Positions 62,603-64,000 of a DNA stretch of 64,000 bases are shown here, piece by piece (position 1 is the stretch's first letter; every line of letters starts with the position of its first letter). Source of the stretch: Moesziomyces globuligerus (lineage: Eukaryota; Basidiomycota; Ustilaginomycetes; Ustilaginales; Ustilaginaceae). Under the pieces are notes generated by a model. The model ran no database searches and had not been told where the DNA came from. It worked only from the letters and a program-made list of their open reading frames with translations. The DNA is taken from NCBI GenBank assembly GCA_030849465.1, contig JARVLF010000020.1, forward strand, positions 372,001-436,000. The letters are read 5' to 3'. The translations under genes were made by a program, and so were the position numbers.

Positions 62603-64000
62603 TCAGAGCGGTTCCTGCTTCATCTTGGCGGCGTCTTCGCCATGCGTCGTCGCCCTTGCGGCGCTGGCGTTGGTGGTGGAGCGCATGCCGAGTTCGGTCT
62701 CGAGCGCCGCTCTCGCGCGCGCATCGACGCGCACCACATGCTGCATCCAGAACTCTCCAAAGGTGGCGGTGAGCGTTTCGTTTCGCTCCTCGGCCGTGCC
62801 AGGCAGCTCGGCGTTGGGCGCCACAAAGGGAGGCAGCAATGCATGCAGCGCACCCGTCACCTCGTTGATGAGCGGCCTCATCTGGAGCGCGCGCACCTCG
62901 CTCGGCCCGCTGCGCTCGCCAGCATGCAGAGCGCCCGACTGCCACGACTGCATCCACTCGCCCAGCAGGCGCAGCGCGCACGCCGACGTCGTCGCCTCGG
63001 GCTGCTCCGCACCTTCGCTGAGCTTAGCATTGAGCTGCGACGAGCCGGACAGCAGGATGCGGAAGCTCGCCTTGCCCAGTCGACGCAATGCCATGAGCGC
63101 ACCGAGCTTGGTCCCGGGACTTGCACGAGGCTCTCGTCCGGTGGACGCCGACGCGGTCTCTCCGCCGCGGCGTGCCGAGTCCTGGTCGCTGCTACCGGGC
63201 ACAACGCCGGTCATGAGCGCCTTGAGCAGCGTAGCCACCACGCGCGGCTTGAGCGTCGGGTACGAGGCTCCAAAGGTGTCGACGACGTGCGTGAGCAGCG
63301 CCGCCGCATGCGCACGCAGCGAGAACGAAGATGGGCCCGCCGTGACGAGCGGAGTCTGCACATCCGCACCGCGCATCTGCGTCAGCAGCTCCGGCTCGGC
63401 CAGCGACGATGTGAGCAGGATCGAGAGGATCGACGGCATCATCTGGTGCAGATAAGGCTCGATAAAGATGTGCGGATTCACCAGGATGGCGTGGATCGTG
63501 CTGAGCAGCACACCGAGCATGTGGTTGTCCGCGGTGCCGATCTGGCGTGTCTCGCGCATGGCTGCGGGCGCCGAAGCACCATCGGCGTCTTGGCCTCCAA
63601 CGTCAACTTCGTCCGAAGGTGCTCGGAGGATGTCGATGATCTTGCTTCCCACGAACCGGATCAGGTATGGCACCAGCTGGTGCAGACCCGGATCGCCGCG
63701 CAGACTCGCCAGCGCCGCGTCGCGGACGTGGTTGCCGGACCCCTTCTGCGCGAAGGCCTTGAGTGGCTTGGCCAGCGCGACGGTGGGCCGTGGTGGCGTG
63801 ACGATCTGATCCTTGGGTGACTCGGCTGCGTCCATGCGAACGTCCTGATCTTGTGTTGGTTCCTTCGCTGCTGAGCCCGAGGCACTCGTCTGATCCTCGG
63901 CATCGTCTTCGAGATCCTCGTCCGCCTCGGGAGGCGGGCTGACGATCGACTTGGTGAGCCTTTCGTAGTAGAGCTGCAGCTCGCGCGAGAGGATGTGCTT
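62603..64000 (-). CDS. TAF6: TFIID/SAGA subunit TAF6, C-terminal part (cut by window end)
   Basis: The frame is open from the stop at 62603 to the window end at 64000 (465 residues visible). The N-terminal histone fold lies outside the window. At the edge it begins 'KHILSRELQLYYERLTKSI', the typical junction of TAF6 histone fold and middle domain. The HEAT-repeat domain follows: 'LASLRGDPGLHQLVPYLIRF', 'MLGVLLSTIHAILVNPHIF', 'EPYLHQMMPSILSILLTS', 'ALLTHVVDTFG'. The ATG at 63835 is an internal methionine, not the start. TAF6 pairs with TAF9 in TFIID (and in SAGA in yeast). The C-terminal part is Arg/Ala-rich and ends 'KMKQEPL'. Convergent with LSM2. Confidence 0.93.
   Translation of the reverse strand, partial: KHILSRELQLYYERLTKSIVSPPPEADEDLEDDAEDQTSASGSAAKEPTQDQDVRMDAAESPKDQIVTPPRPTVALAKPLKAFAQKGSGNHVRDAALASLRGDPGLHQLVPYLIRFVGSKIIDILRAPSDEVDVGGQDADGASAPAAMRETRQIGTADNHMLGVLLSTIHAILVNPHIFIEPYLHQMMPSILSILLTSSLAEPELLTQMRGADVQTPLVTAGPSSFSLRAHAAALLTHVVDTFGASYPTLKPRVVATLLKALMTGVVPGSSDQDSARRGGETASASTGREPRASPGTKLGALMALRRLGKASFRILLSGSSQLNAKLSEGAEQPEATTSACALRLLGEWMQSWQSGALHAGERSGPSEVRALQMRPLINEVTGALHALLPPFVAPNAELPGTAEERNETLTATFGEFWMQHVVRVDARARAALETELGMRSTTNASAARATTHGEDAAKMKQEPL

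Noticed and set aside
1..64000. CRISPR arrays, prophage, integrases, insertion sequences, biosynthetic clusters
   Set aside because: None seen on either strand; the content is eukaryotic housekeeping genes with spliceosomal introns.

Overview
The window looks like a chromosomal segment of a smut fungus (Basidiomycota, Ustilaginales-type: Ustilago, Sporisorium or Pseudozyma relatives). The coding sequence is GC-rich. Genes are mostly intron-poor with long low-complexity Ser/Pro/Ala stretches. Introns are short (about 62-220 nt) with GTAAGT/GTGAGT/GTAGGT donors. Proteins are of fungal type throughout: SAGA Ada1/Hfi1, Fap1, Ctf4/Mcl1, striatin, a vacuolar SulP-STAS-cNMP transporter and an SSA-type Hsp70. 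The genus is an inference. There are no bacterial, viral or plasmid genes, no CRISPR array, and no complete transposon.

Layout. 0.2-7 kb: an RRM-R3H RNA-binding protein (+), an NCBP3-like cap-binding protein (-) and a MATH-BTB protein (+). 7.7-15.4 kb: striatin (+) and a SulP-STAS-cNMP transporter with a 10-nt first exon (+). 15.7-18 kb: IWS1/Spn1 in five exons (-) and the small twin-CX9C protein Cmc4 (-). 19-23.3 kb: a large unrecognised protein (+) with visibly different base use. 23.7-30 kb: a membrane-anchored alpha/beta hydrolase lacking its nucleophile serine (-) and the NF-X1/R3H protein Fap1 (-). 31-37 kb: cytosolic Hsp70 ending in EELD (+) and the replisome factor Ctf4/Mcl1 (+). 37.3-45 kb: SAGA subunit Ada1/Hfi1 (-) divergent from a BRCT protein (+), separated by 2.5 kb. 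45-58.5 kb: two gene-poor stretches (4.0 and 5.2 kb) flanking an unrecognised 438-residue protein (+) and an SR-protein kinase (-). 58.5-64 kb: cytosolic tryptophanyl-tRNA synthetase (-) divergent from LSM2 (+, five exons, first exon only the ATG), a 1.7-kb convergent intergenic region holding a GC-rich cluster of hairpins and short repeats, and the C-terminal part of TAF6 (-), cut by the window end.

The content is mostly housekeeping. Many genes act in gene expression: cap binding (NCBP3), elongation (IWS1), coactivators (Ada1, TAF6), RNA decay or splicing (LSM2, SR kinase) and translation (WRS1). Nothing indicates that they form a cluster with a joint function. The items most worth a second look are the repeat/hairpin island at about 61.6-62.0 kb, the pseudoenzyme-like hydrolase, the large orphan protein, the EELD end of Hsp70, and the very small first exons.

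All exon boundaries were placed by eye from splice-site consensus, reading frame and protein-family continuity. They should be treated as models.
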